DNA from: JAJDTT01 sp022827025
Lineage (GTDB): Bacteria; Acidobacteriota; UBA6911; RPQK01; JAJDTT01
NCBI GenBank assembly: GCA_965203535.1
Contig: OZ241897.1
Coordinates: 1,860,001-1,924,000 of the forward strand
Length of the DNA stretch: 64,000 bases
Direction of reading: 5' to 3'
Shown piece by piece: positions 42,531 to 51,018 of this stretch. The position numbers and the translations under genes were made by a program. Every line of letters starts with the position of its first letter. The stretch's first letter is position 1. Below the pieces are notes generated by a model. The model was not told the DNA's origin and did no database searches. It was given only the letters and a program-made list of their open reading frames with translations.

Positions 42531-42697
42531 GTCGACAACCCCATCCGCCTCAGGTGGGACTCGACTCTGGCGCCGTAGTCTTCAACGCGACGCTCCAGCT
42601 CCGGCAAAGCGTCGTATTGGGACGCATCCATTCCGCCGCGCAGTTCGTCGCAACTCTTCCAGAGCGAGGAGTAGAGGTGGGATTTTCGGAGAGGCAT
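42527..42697 (-). pseudogene. hsdM: hsdM internal-deletion fusion: first ~30 and last ~25 codons joined
   Basis: This 56-codon ORF starts ATG 42697. Residues 1-28 (MPLRKSHLYSSLWKSCDELR...GGMDASQY) are the N-terminus of a type I methyltransferase subunit. Residues ~30-56 (LPELERRVEDYGARVESHLR then RMGLS) resemble the extreme HsdM C-terminus. All of the methyltransferase core, including the SAM and NPPY motifs, is missing; a normal HsdM is ~500-800 aa. The stop still overlaps the next gene's start (ATGA), so the deletion was in frame and the downstream coupling is preserved. Confidence 0.75.
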
Positions 42698-42704
42698 GGC
42701 TGGT

Positions 42705-42896
42705 TCAGGAAGTGGGCTGGGAGATCAGGAGTGTAGGGGGTGAGACCATCGGCTTGGTTCGAGCCAGCACGCATTCGGGCCGACGGAACACAACCTTGAG
42801 GGCCAGGATGCCGTCCAGGTTCTTGCCGTGCTTGTAGGTGTCCCGCACGAGTTCCGCCACCCGCCACATGACGCTCGGGAACTCGCTGTGGTCCAT
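42705..42896 (-). pseudogene. Second HsdM N-terminal fragment
   Basis: This 63-codon ORF reads MDHSEFPSVMWRVAELVRDTYK..., then LDGILALKVVFRRPECVLARTK. That is the N-terminal helical (HsdM_N) pattern of type I methyltransferases (F-W-x-x-AxLxRxxYK ... ILxxxVxxRxxCVLxxTK) of a different subtype from the fusion gene just downstream. It ends in an unrelated tail (SPPTLLISQPTS) where homology stops. It lies 7 bp upstream of the hsdM fusion, so two different RM systems contributed fragments. Confidence 0.6.
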
Positions 42897-43008
42897 ATCT
42901 CAATGTAACACGTCGTCCGACGCCGGTCTCGAAGCTCGCCGGATCGGGATGGGGCGTAGGCGATGGCGACCCGGACTGAAGATTGCAAGGTGGCAGAACT
43001 CCACCGGA

Positions 43009-43036
43009 ACGGCCGGCATGCGGCGTTCCGAATGAA
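43009..43036. terminator. Hairpin downstream of rtcB
   Basis: GGAACGGCCGGCATGCGGCGTTCC forms a stem (GGAACG/CGTTCC plus CCG/CGG) 10 bases after the rtcB stop codon on the minus strand. No U-rich tail follows, so it may stabilise the transcript end rather than act as a classical terminator. Confidence 0.4.
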
Positions 43037-43045
43037 GCGGCGGAT

Positions 43046-44227
43046 TCAATCCGGGTACGGGTCGAACTCGCCCGCGGCGGCCATGGCCACGCCGATGGGG
43101 TCGAGAGTGTGCAGGATCCTGATGGTGCCCCGGTGCGCCTCCAGGACCTCGGGCAGCCGCTTGTAGCAGTGGGGCGATTCGTCGGTCCCAGCTCCTCGGA
43201 GTTCCACTCCCATGCCGCGGACCCAATTCAGCATCATGTCCCGGCTGATTTCGCCCGCCGAGATGCGAACCCGCTTTCCCTTTTTGAACCGGGTCTTGCC
43301 GGCGGCCCGGGTCCGGGACAGGATCCGCCCGGCGCCGTGGACGGTGGAGTAGAGGGCCTGCTCGCTCTCTTTCGACTCGACTCCCTCCAGGATCACCGAG
43401 CAGTCCCCCATGGAACCCCCGACGAATCCCTTCTGTCCGGGAAAGGCGGGAGTGGCTCCCTTGCGAACCACCCACAGACGGCGGCCTCCATGCTCTTCTA
43501 CCCAGGCGAAATTGTGGTGATTGTGGACTTCTTCCAGGACCTCCGCTCCCAGAATGGATGCGACCTTGCCGCAGACCCAGTCCCGCCCCGCGTAGGCATA
43601 GCGGCCGGCCAGCTTCATGCAGGCCACGTATTCGGCCCCCAGTTCGGTTTCCACGTCCAGCAGCACCGGGTCCACGTGCATCCCGTTCTTGCCGCCTCCG
43701 GCCTTGATGAAGTGAGTGGCCAGCTTGTGGCCCAGACCGCGCGACCCGAAGTGCACTCCGGCCCAGATCCGCTGCCGCTCGTCGGAGAAGAGGTCGACAT
43801 AGTGGTTGCCGCCCCCGATGGTGCCCAACTGTTTTCGGGCGACCGGTTTCAGCCGCTCCGCCACCGGTATCTTCCAGGCCGGGTCGTCGTCGAAGAGGTC
43901 GTGGTCGACCGATTCCCGGTTGACGCGGCCGACACCGAAGGAGAGGGACTTCCAGATTTCATCCATGATGGACGGGATGTTCTTTCGGATGTCCCCGTAA
44001 TCGCAGTCGAGCCGGACCGCCTTGTTGCCGCAGGCGATGTCGAACCCGACGCCCGAAGGGCTGACGCGGCCCTCGTAGGCGATGACTCCGCCGATGGGGA
44101 CCGCGTAACCCAGATGGTGGTCCGCCATCAGGGCGCAATCTGCCGCCTCCCCGGCGCAGTTCTTCATCTGGAGAACGGCGTTCTCCTGGGGATCCCCCCA
44201 CACCGGAATGTCGCCGATGAACCGCAT
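43046..44227 (-). CDS. rtcB: RtcB-family RNA-splicing ligase
   Basis: 393 aa from ATG 44227; an earlier in-frame start cannot be ruled out because the frame is open upstream into msrA. RtcB joins 2',3'-cyclic phosphate and 5'-OH RNA ends using GTP and Mn. Visible metal and guanylate motifs are SPSGVGFDIACGN (metal Cys), GGGNHYVDLF, HFGSRGLGH, VHNHHNFAW and HGAGRILSR (GMP-accepting His). The length fits the shorter RtcB branch. It lies 26 bp downstream of msrA on the same strand. No archease gene is adjacent. A 64-bp relic of the same gene occurs at 38873-38936. Confidence 0.9.
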   Translation of the reverse strand: MRFIGDIPVWGDPQENAVLQMKNCAGEAADCALMADHHLGYAVPIGGVIAYEGRVSPSGVGFDIACGNKAVRLDCDYGDIRKNIPSIMDEIWKSLSFGVGRVNRESVDHDLFDDDPAWKIPVAERLKPVARKQLGTIGGGNHYVDLFSDERQRIWAGVHFGSRGLGHKLATHFIKAGGGKNGMHVDPVLLDVETELGAEYVACMKLAGRYAYAGRDWVCGKVASILGAEVLEEVHNHHNFAWVEEHGGRRLWVVRKGATPAFPGQKGFVGGSMGDCSVILEGVESKESEQALYSTVHGAGRILSRTRAAGKTRFKKGKRVRISAGEISRDMMLNWVRGMGVELRGAGTDESPHCYKRLPEVLEAHRGTIRILHTLDPIGVAMAAAGEFDPYPD

Positions 44228-44253
44228 CTCGGGGAGAGAGAATCGCGATCCGC

Positions 44254-44907
44254 TTATTCGGACAAGTTGACCTGGCGTCCCTTCCAGACCCGCTCCAGGA
44301 ACTGGTCCCGCCCCGAATTCCAACGGTAGTAGCGGTAACGAAAGGCGTTCCTCTTGTAGTAGTCCTGGTGGTAGTCCTCGGCCCGGTAGAACCGGTTGAG
44401 TTCCCGGATTTCGGTCACGATGGGCCGATCGAACACGCCGGATTCCTCCAGGCGCTTCTTCGATTCCTCGGCCAGCTTCCGCTGCATCTGGTTCTCGTAG
44501 AAGATGACGGTCCGGTAGTGGGCTCCCCGGTCCACGAACTGGCCGCCGGCGTCGGTGGGATCGACGTGCTTCCAGAACACCTCCAGCAACTGGCTGAACG
44601 TCACCCGAGACGGATCGTAGACGGCCTGCACCGCCTCCACGTGGCTGGTCCTCCCGGCGGCAACCTGCTTGTAGGTGGGATTCACCTCGGTGCCGCCGGC
44701 GTAGCCGGAGACCACCTCCTTGACGCCGTCGACCTTCTCCAGGTCCGCCTCGACGCACCAGAAGCATCCGCCCGCCAGCGTCGCCGTGGCCGTATCCGCG
44801 CCGCCGGCGTCAGAGTCGTCGCTCGCCAACTGCGCCCAGGCGCCGGGACCGTACAGGAACAGCGACAGAAGGACCCCGGTCGAGCCGATCTTGAAAAGAT
44901 GCCTCAT
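44254..44907 (-). CDS. msrA: Exported peptide methionine sulfoxide reductase A
   Basis: 217 aa from ATG 44907 with GGAGG ~7 bases upstream. A signal peptide (LFKIGSTGVLLSLFLYGPGAWA) means it works outside the cytoplasm, repairing oxidised methionine in envelope proteins. Catalytic motif GGCFWCVEADLEKVDGV, then VSGYAGG and the conserved SHVEAVQAVYDP and FWKHVDPTDAGGQFVDRG are present. Resolving cysteines downstream of the active site are missing, so recycling may rely on the single cysteine. Probably cotranscribed with rtcB. Confidence 0.92.
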   Translation of the reverse strand: MRHLFKIGSTGVLLSLFLYGPGAWAQLASDDSDAGGADTATATLAGGCFWCVEADLEKVDGVKEVVSGYAGGTEVNPTYKQVAAGRTSHVEAVQAVYDPSRVTFSQLLEVFWKHVDPTDAGGQFVDRGAHYRTVIFYENQMQRKLAEESKKRLEESGVFDRPIVTEIRELNRFYRAEDYHQDYYKRNAFRYRYYRWNSGRDQFLERVWKGRQVNLSE

Positions 44908-45187
44908 CGTCCACCTCCCCAGTTTCAGGAACATCCAGGTGATTGCTCCCTGTCATTGTGACCAACGGTTTCCGAGCTTGTCCAATGCGTCGGCCTGGAA
45001 GGATGGCGAGACTTGTGGTTTTCTTCATAGCGAAATATGGAGACGAAGCCGATCTCTTCGCAGCCGGAGAAAACGATGGAACTGAACCCGACTCTTCACC
45101 TCGACTCGGCAATGTCGGCCGGTCGGACCCGAATTGCGGAGCGCGGCCGGGACCGGCGCGAACGCCCGGGGCGAAGGAGGTCCTGAG

Positions 45188-46183
45188 ATGGCCACGCTCC
45201 GACCCTCCCCTGAGCGATCCCTGGCCGCATTGGACGAGGTCCGGCGGTGGGCACCGCCGACTTCCTTGACCCTGGAGGAGGACCTGTCCCGGCTTCTGGG
45301 AACCCAAGTCTACGTCAAGCATGAGTACGAGAGTCCGGTCCGGTCCTTCAAGATCCGCGGGGCCGTGAACCTGGTGGCCGACCTGGTATCCGATCCCGGA
45401 ATCTCCAGGCTCTACACGGTCTCGACCGGGAACCACGGCGCGGCCATGGCCTACGCCTGCCGGCAGTACGGGATGGCGCTGACCGTGGTGGCGCCGGTGG
45501 GGGCGGACGAGAGCAAGTTGGCGCTGATCCGGGAGTTCGGAGCCGACCTGGAGCTCCTGGGACGGGACCTGGACGAGGGCAAGGAGATCTTGCTGGCGCG
45601 CGGATTCGAACCGGGTCATCTCTTCATCGAGGACGGGAAGTCGGCCCGCATCGTCGAAGGGACGTCCACCATCGGCCTGGAGCTGGCCACCCAGCAGCCC
45701 GGCTTGGAGGCAGTCTTCGTGCCGGTCGGAAACGGAGCGCTGATCGGAGGCCTCGCCACCAGCCTGAAGGCGGCGAACCCGGCGGTTCAGATCATCGGGG
45801 TCCAGTCGGAGGAGGCGCCCTGCATGGCCTTGTCGTTCGCCAACGGAAAACCGACGGACACCGCCACGGCCGAAACCTTCGCCGGCGGCATGGCGGTCCG
45901 GGTCGCCATCCCGGAAGCCGTGGAACTGATGCTGGAGGTGGTGGACCGGATGGTCCTGGTCTCCGAGGCCGAGTTGAAGCGAGCCATGATCCTCTTTCGA
46001 CGAGTCACGGGCACCCTGCCCGAGGGCGCCGGCGCGGCCGCCCTGGCCGCGGCGCTGAAGCTCCGGCGGCAGTCGAAATCGAAAGAGGGTGCGCCGTGGT
46101 CCTGGAACAGCGTCTGCCTCCTCGCCAGCGGCGCCAACGTCGACTCGAAGCTGGCCCGCGAGGTGGAGAGCCTTCCCCTCTGA
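45188..46183 (+). CDS. Threonine dehydratase-like PLP enzyme (fold type II)
   Basis: 331 aa from ATG 45188 with a strong GAAGGAGG Shine-Dalgarno. The PLP lysine is in VRSFKIRGA. STGNHGAAMAYACR and the phosphate-binding PVGNGALIGG are typical of threonine/serine dehydratase and serine racemase. It lacks the C-terminal ACT-like regulatory domain of IlvA, so it is probably a catabolic threonine/serine ammonia-lyase or racemase. The promoter is likely in 44908-45187, divergent from msrA. Confidence 0.85.
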   Translation: MATLRPSPERSLAALDEVRRWAPPTSLTLEEDLSRLLGTQVYVKHEYESPVRSFKIRGAVNLVADLVSDPGISRLYTVSTGNHGAAMAYACRQYGMALTVVAPVGADESKLALIREFGADLELLGRDLDEGKEILLARGFEPGHLFIEDGKSARIVEGTSTIGLELATQQPGLEAVFVPVGNGALIGGLATSLKAANPAVQIIGVQSEEAPCMALSFANGKPTDTATAETFAGGMAVRVAIPEAVELMLEVVDRMVLVSEAELKRAMILFRRVTGTLPEGAGAAALAAALKLRRQSKSKEGAPWSWNSVCLLASGANVDSKLAREVESLPL

Positions 46184-46200
46184 TCCCCCCGCTTACCGGA

Positions 46201-46518
46201 TCAGGATCTCTTGGACCACTTCGCCCGGCGGCGGCGGGGTGTCTTGGGCCACGGCAGGTTCACCTGCTCCCTCAGAAACGATTTGAGCCGATCCTGGAGT
46301 TCCGCCGGGACCTGAGCCTCTTGATCTCGCAGTTGTCGGGCCATTTCCGTACAGGAAGTGTAGCTGCGGAGATAGTGCTGACAGGGGGGACAGGCGGACA
46401 GATGTTCGTCCAGCTTGCGCCGGACCTTGGGGGCCATGGTGCCGTCGGCGTAGTCCAGGAGCAGGTGGATGCACTCCTCGCAGGTGAACAGATCAGAGTG
46501 CCGATTTCTGAATTTCAT
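46201..46518 (-). CDS. Zinc-finger anti-sigma factor
   Basis: 105 aa. The zinc-binding anti-sigma pattern is C13-x2-C16 and H39-x3-C43-x2-C46 (DEHLSACPPCQHYL). No transmembrane segment follows, so it is a soluble ZAS-type anti-sigma. Its start overlaps the stop of the ECF sigma gene (ATGA at 46515-46518), the usual translational coupling that keeps stoichiometry. It should bind and inactivate that sigma factor and might respond to redox conditions through the cysteines. Confidence 0.88.
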   Translation of the reverse strand: MKFRNRHSDLFTCEECIHLLLDYADGTMAPKVRRKLDEHLSACPPCQHYLRSYTSCTEMARQLRDQEAQVPAELQDRLKSFLREQVNLPWPKTPRRRRAKWSKRS

Positions 46519-47111
46519 GTCCTCCCGCTATGGTAGCGAGCCAACTTCTCCCGCAAGAAGAGGCGGGCTCGATGAATCCTGGTCTTGGTGGTGGCCTCCT
46601 TGAGACCCAACAGGGACGCGATCTGCCGAATCGGGTAGCCGTCGATATCCCGGAGCACCAGCGGCGCCCGATACTGGAAGGGCAGGGACTGAATGGCCTC
46701 GTAGAGTTGCGCCGACAGCTCCCGATTCAGGTACACCTCCTCCGGGTCCCCGGACCAGCCGAAGATCGGGTAGGCCAACTCGCCGTCCTCCCGGAAACGG
46801 GGCATCCAGTCGTCCAGTTGGATCTCCGTGTAGCGCCGGTGCTTGCGCAACCACATGATGCTGTTGTTCACGGCGATCCTCTTCATCCAGGGCCAGATAT
46901 CGCTCTGCTGCCGGAAAGTGTCGATCTTGCGGATGACCCGGAGCAGCGTGTCCTGGAGGATCTCCTCGGCGTCGGACGGGTTCTTGGTGTAGTTGAGGAT
47001 GACGCCGAAGAGAGGGCGGGAAAACTGATCCACGAAGCTGTCGATGACCTTCGTGTCCCGGCTTTTGAGACCCTCGATCAGGTCCCCTTGTTCCAGCGGT
47101 TTCGCCTTCAT
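46515..47111 (-). CDS. ECF RNA polymerase sigma factor
   Basis: 198 aa. Region 2 is FVDQFSRPLFGVILNYTKNPSDAEEILQD...-like (split here by position; DAEEILQDTLLRV is diagnostic) with WPWMKRIAVNNSIMWLR. Region 4 is IQSLPFQYRAPLVLRDIDGYPIRQIASLL, then TTKTRIHRAR. It directs transcription of a specific stress or envelope regulon when released from the zinc anti-sigma encoded just downstream. No target promoter was located in the window. Confidence 0.92.
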   Translation of the reverse strand: MKAKPLEQGDLIEGLKSRDTKVIDSFVDQFSRPLFGVILNYTKNPSDAEEILQDTLLRVIRKIDTFRQQSDIWPWMKRIAVNNSIMWLRKHRRYTEIQLDDWMPRFREDGELAYPIFGWSGDPEEVYLNRELSAQLYEAIQSLPFQYRAPLVLRDIDGYPIRQIASLLGLKEATTKTRIHRARLFLREKLARYHSGRT

Positions 47112-47185
47112 GACAACTCTAGATTAACCGGTTCCCGGCCCGATTCCAAATTGAGTTCGGACCCCCCGATTGCTACGATTTCAAC

Positions 47186-49885
47186 ATGAGAGCGGCGGTT
47201 TTCGGACTCTCGTTTCTGGTCCTGAGCCTGTCCGTTTCCGGGGCCGAACGCCAGTCCGGGCGCCGGGATCCCGGCCGGCCCGAGTACGAGCGGAGCCTGG
47301 CTCACCGGGAGGACCGCCAGAACCGGATACGGGTTGTTTTCAGGAACGGACTGACCCTGCTCATCGAGGAACATCCCGCGGCTCCCCTGGCGTCCGTGGT
47401 CACCTATCTGCGCGGGTCTGCCGGGACTCCGCGCGACCGGCGCCGGGAGAGGCTGCTTTCCGAGCTCTTGTTGGCCAATGATGAGCTCAAGACCCTGAGT
47501 TTCGAGGCGTCCTTGCAACTGAGGCCGGAAGAGGGACTCAGGGGACCGTCGTTCGTCTCCACGGCGCCCGCCGACCACCTGGAAAACGCGCTGAAGGCTC
47601 ACGCCCATCTCCTGGATCCGCCGGCGCCGTCGGAACTCGAGTTGGAGCGGGCCATGGCGGCGGTGGAGGAGCAGGACCGCATGCTCCAGCACTCTCGCCG
47701 GGAGTTTTCCCGGGCCAGGTTGCTGGAGAGCCTACTGCCCGGCGCGGGGCAGGCGAACCCATCGGAGGAACTCCGCAAATCGTTGGTCCGGCTGCACCAG
47801 GAACGCTACCACCCCTCCCGGCTGATCCTGTCCGTTTCCGGCGCGGTGCTGCGAAGCCAGGTGCTGGAACACGTGGCCCGGATTTATGGGAGCCGCCCGG
47901 CGGGTAAGGAGCGGATCCGGCGGCGGGCGAAGAAGCCGCAAAAGGAGCCTTGGCGTCCCTCGGTGACGCGTCTGACCTACCGCCACCTGACCGGGAAGCT
48001 GCAGCAGGCTCACGTGTTGCTGGGCTACAGCATTCCGGGTCTCGCGCATCCTGATCACGAAGCCCTGTTGCTGCTGGCCTACCTCCTGGGCCAGGGGAAA
48101 AGCTCCATGCTGCACCAGAGGCTGGTGCAGCCGGGAACGGCGATCCGGTCGCAGTCCCGGGTCGAGGCCGATTCCGGGACGGGCCTCTTTCGGATCTCCC
48201 TGGCGGCCTCCCCCGGCCGGATCGACCGGGTGGAAGTCGAGACCCTGGCCGTCGTGGAGGACATCAAACGGCAGGGAATCACCCGGGGCCTGCTCAACCG
48301 GGCCAAGGCTCTCTTCGTCAAGGACTTCTACCGGGACCAGAACAGTCTCCTGCAGCGGGCGGTCCGGCAGGCCAGGATGGAGGCGGCCGGCCGCTTCTGG
48401 CAGGTATTGGAAACCGCCGACCGGGTCCAGTCCCTGACTCCGGCCCGGGTGCGGGAAGCCGCTTCCAAGTACTTGAAGACCGACCGGTTGGCCGTCTTGG
48501 AGTACTACCCCGCGACCGCGGAGAAACGAACTTTCTCGGCGTCTTCGTTCCAGGAGATGCTGGACGTGCTGGTGCCGCCGGCGACCCTCAGGCAGCAGGA
48601 TTCTCCGCTGAGATCGGCGCGGGGCGAAGACTTCGCCCCGGTTCGGTTCCAGCCCCGGTTCTCGCGGCCCCAATTCAAGTCCACGTCGATCCTGAGAGGA
48701 CCCTCGGTCTACTTCCAGGAAGAGCATACGGCGCCTCTGGTTCACCTGGGGCTGTTCTTTCCCGGAGGCCGGATCCAGGAATCGCCCGGAAACGCCGGGA
48801 TCACGGAGCTCATGGTCCGGAGCACACTCCGGCAGGCGGTGGAAGAAAAGGGGGAGCTTCGCTGGTACGACCTGGAGCTCATGGGCGCCGACATCCAGGT
48901 GGTCAACGAACCGGACTTCTTCGGCCTCCGCGTCACCGCGCTGTCCCGCCATCTTCCCGAGCTTCTGGAATTCCTGATCGATTGGTACCGGGAGTCGGCG
49001 CTGGACAAGCAGGCCCTGATCCTGGAGCGTCAACAACTGCTTGCCGAGATCCGGACCTGGCAGGATGGCGACCGTTCGCGGCCCCTGCGCAGGACCCGCT
49101 CGCTCCTCTACGGGTCTCATCCGTATGGCCTGGACCGGCTGGGGTCGTGGGAGTCGGTCTCACGGCTGGAGCTGCAGAACGTGGACGAGTGGCTCCGGAG
49201 GCGGATGCAGGGCGTCCATCCCTGGATCTTCATCGTGGGAGATATCGAGGGGACCTCCTTCCTGGACGACTTCATCTCCCAACTGGCCAACAGCCGCTAT
49301 CAGCGCCGCTGGGCGGTTCGCAAGGATGAGGAAGAGGAGATGGAGGAGGAACCGGATCCGGCCGATCTCGGACCGGCTATCGTGGAGCGGGAGGGCGTGG
49401 TCATGGTGGGCCTGCCCGGACCCGCCTACGGAAGCCGCGATTCCTACGTCGCCGACGTCTGGAAGCACCTTCTCCTGAGTCCGCAAATCCGGGACCTGGT
49501 CCCCTCGGGAAGTCCCACGCTGTCCGACCCGGACCTCCAACTGCAGTCGACATTGAGCCGGGGCGCCCTGTTCGCCTCGGTGTCATCCGTCGAGGGTCAG
49601 GAGAAGGAGGCTCGACGCGAGCTGTTGACGGTGCTCTCCAGCCTCGCCAGGGTCCAGTTCTCCAGGAACGACATCCTGAGCGCCATCGTGGGCGCCATCA
49701 CTCACCATCACGCTCTCCGCCAGGATCGGCAGAACCTGCTCCTTGAACTGGCCTTGAGAGCCTTCTCCAAAACCGACTCCCGGCCGGCGCGGGAGTACGT
49801 TTCGGTGATCCGAAACGTGACACCCAGCCACATCCGATCCTTTGCCAACCGGTACTTTCCCGGAACGGTGCAGGGAGGCAGCTGA
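47186..49885 (+). CDS. Two-domain M16-family protein, zinc motifs absent
   Basis: 899 aa with a signal peptide (AAVFGLSFLVLSLSVSGA). Residues ~45-440 and ~490-890 are two M16 peptidase-type halves (each with an N-terminal strand set and the C-terminal YHPSRLILSVSG / HPWIFIVGDI patterns). The zinc motif HxxEH expected in the first half is absent (the equivalent stretch reads RRRERLLSELLLANDEL) and the second half has NAGITELMVRS. Both halves therefore look non-catalytic, unlike PqqL-type paired peptidases where one half is active. It may be a partner or regulatory subunit for an active M16 protein encoded elsewhere. It is followed 36 bp later by the PGI/PMI gene. Confidence 0.75.
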   Translation: MRAAVFGLSFLVLSLSVSGAERQSGRRDPGRPEYERSLAHREDRQNRIRVVFRNGLTLLIEEHPAAPLASVVTYLRGSAGTPRDRRRERLLSELLLANDELKTLSFEASLQLRPEEGLRGPSFVSTAPADHLENALKAHAHLLDPPAPSELELERAMAAVEEQDRMLQHSRREFSRARLLESLLPGAGQANPSEELRKSLVRLHQERYHPSRLILSVSGAVLRSQVLEHVARIYGSRPAGKERIRRRAKKPQKEPWRPSVTRLTYRHLTGKLQQAHVLLGYSIPGLAHPDHEALLLLAYLLGQGKSSMLHQRLVQPGTAIRSQSRVEADSGTGLFRISLAASPGRIDRVEVETLAVVEDIKRQGITRGLLNRAKALFVKDFYRDQNSLLQRAVRQARMEAAGRFWQVLETADRVQSLTPARVREAASKYLKTDRLAVLEYYPATAEKRTFSASSFQEMLDVLVPPATLRQQDSPLRSARGEDFAPVRFQPRFSRPQFKSTSILRGPSVYFQEEHTAPLVHLGLFFPGGRIQESPGNAGITELMVRSTLRQAVEEKGELRWYDLELMGADIQVVNEPDFFGLRVTALSRHLPELLEFLIDWYRESALDKQALILERQQLLAEIRTWQDGDRSRPLRRTRSLLYGSHPYGLDRLGSWESVSRLELQNVDEWLRRRMQGVHPWIFIVGDIEGTSFLDDFISQLANSRYQRRWAVRKDEEEEMEEEPDPADLGPAIVEREGVVMVGLPGPAYGSRDSYVADVWKHLLLSPQIRDLVPSGSPTLSDPDLQLQSTLSRGALFASVSSVEGQEKEARRELLTVLSSLARVQFSRNDILSAIVGAITHHHALRQDRQNLLLELALRAFSKTDSRPAREYVSVIRNVTPSHIRSFANRYFPGTVQGGS

Positions 49886-49921
49886 GAATACGGTGCCTCT
49901 TTCCCAGGGAGACCGGCCGAA

Positions 49922-51001
49922 ATGAACCCGATCCTGGACGACCCGCGCGAGATCCGGAGCCGCGACTCCCAGGACATGCTCGGCTACCTGGGCCGTTTCG
50001 ACCGTCAACTGGAGCAGGCGCTGAAGATCGGAGGCCAGGTCGATCTCCCGGCGCGTCCCGCCGGCGTTCGATCGGTGACGGTCAGCGGGATGGGCGGGTC
50101 GGCGGCATCCGGGGACTTTCTGCAGGCCTGTCTGGGCCGGGAACTGAAGGTTCCGTTGTGGGTGAACCGGAACTACGGCGCTCCGGGATTTACCGGTCCC
50201 CGGACGCTTTCACTGCTCTGCAGCTACTCGGGCAATACGGAGGAGACGGTGTCGGCCTTCCGGGCCGCCCATGCCGCGGGAGCCCTCATCGTCTGTATCT
50301 CGTCGGGCGGCGTCCTGGCCCGCCTGGCCCGGGAGCATGGACACCCGTGGGCCCGGATTCCCGGCGGCCAGCCTCCCCGATCGGCCCTGGGCTTTCTCTC
50401 GTTTCCCTGCCTGGCGATCCTGAGCCGCCTGTCCCTGATTCCCAGCCGCGACCGGGAACTGGCGCAATGCCTGGATTGGGTCCGGGACCGGATCCGGGCG
50501 TACGGGCCCCATCAGCCATCCTCCGGCAACCCGGCCAAGCAGGCCGCTCAAGCCCTCCACGGGAGAATCCCCTTCGTATATGGCAGCCAGGACCGCCTGG
50601 AACTGGTGGCCCGCCGCTGGTGCGGGCAGTTCGCGGAAAATGGGAAGCAGCTCGCCTGCTGGAAGGCCCTTCCCGAAATGAACCACAACGAGGTCGTGGG
50701 ATGGAGGCACCCCGCCGACCTGTTGGAGCGTATACTTCCTGTTTTCCTCAGGGACACGGAGGACCATCCCCGGATCCGGCTCCGAATGGATTGGACCCGG
50801 AAGTTCCTCTCCCGGCGTTCCGGGACCACCCTGGAATACCGGGCCGAAGGCGGCAGTTGGCTGGACCGATTGCTGATGCTGATCCTGTTGGGCGACTACG
50901 CCAGCGTCTACCTGGGACTCCTCAACGGGGAGGACCCCAGTCCGGTGGCGGCCATCGACGAACTCAAGACCGAGCTGTCGGGAACCCCGGAAACGGGTTG
51001 A
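49922..51001 (+). CDS. Bifunctional phosphoglucose/phosphomannose isomerase
   Basis: 359 aa. The SIS-domain features are GMGGSAASGDF near residue 56, SYSGNTEETVSA, and a C-terminal EMNHNEVVGW with the catalytic glutamate and histidine. This is the archaeal/bacterial PGI-PMI type, which interconverts glucose-6-P, fructose-6-P and mannose-6-P. It is 17 bp upstream of the phosphomannomutase gene, so together they feed mannose-1-P/glucose-1-P for glycan synthesis. Confidence 0.88.
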   Translation: MNPILDDPREIRSRDSQDMLGYLGRFDRQLEQALKIGGQVDLPARPAGVRSVTVSGMGGSAASGDFLQACLGRELKVPLWVNRNYGAPGFTGPRTLSLLCSYSGNTEETVSAFRAAHAAGALIVCISSGGVLARLAREHGHPWARIPGGQPPRSALGFLSFPCLAILSRLSLIPSRDRELAQCLDWVRDRIRAYGPHQPSSGNPAKQAAQALHGRIPFVYGSQDRLELVARRWCGQFAENGKQLACWKALPEMNHNEVVGWRHPADLLERILPVFLRDTEDHPRIRLRMDWTRKFLSRRSGTTLEYRAEGGSWLDRLLMLILLGDYASVYLGLLNGEDPSPVAAIDELKTELSGTPETG

Positions 51002-51018
51002 CGGATACTGGAGACTCG

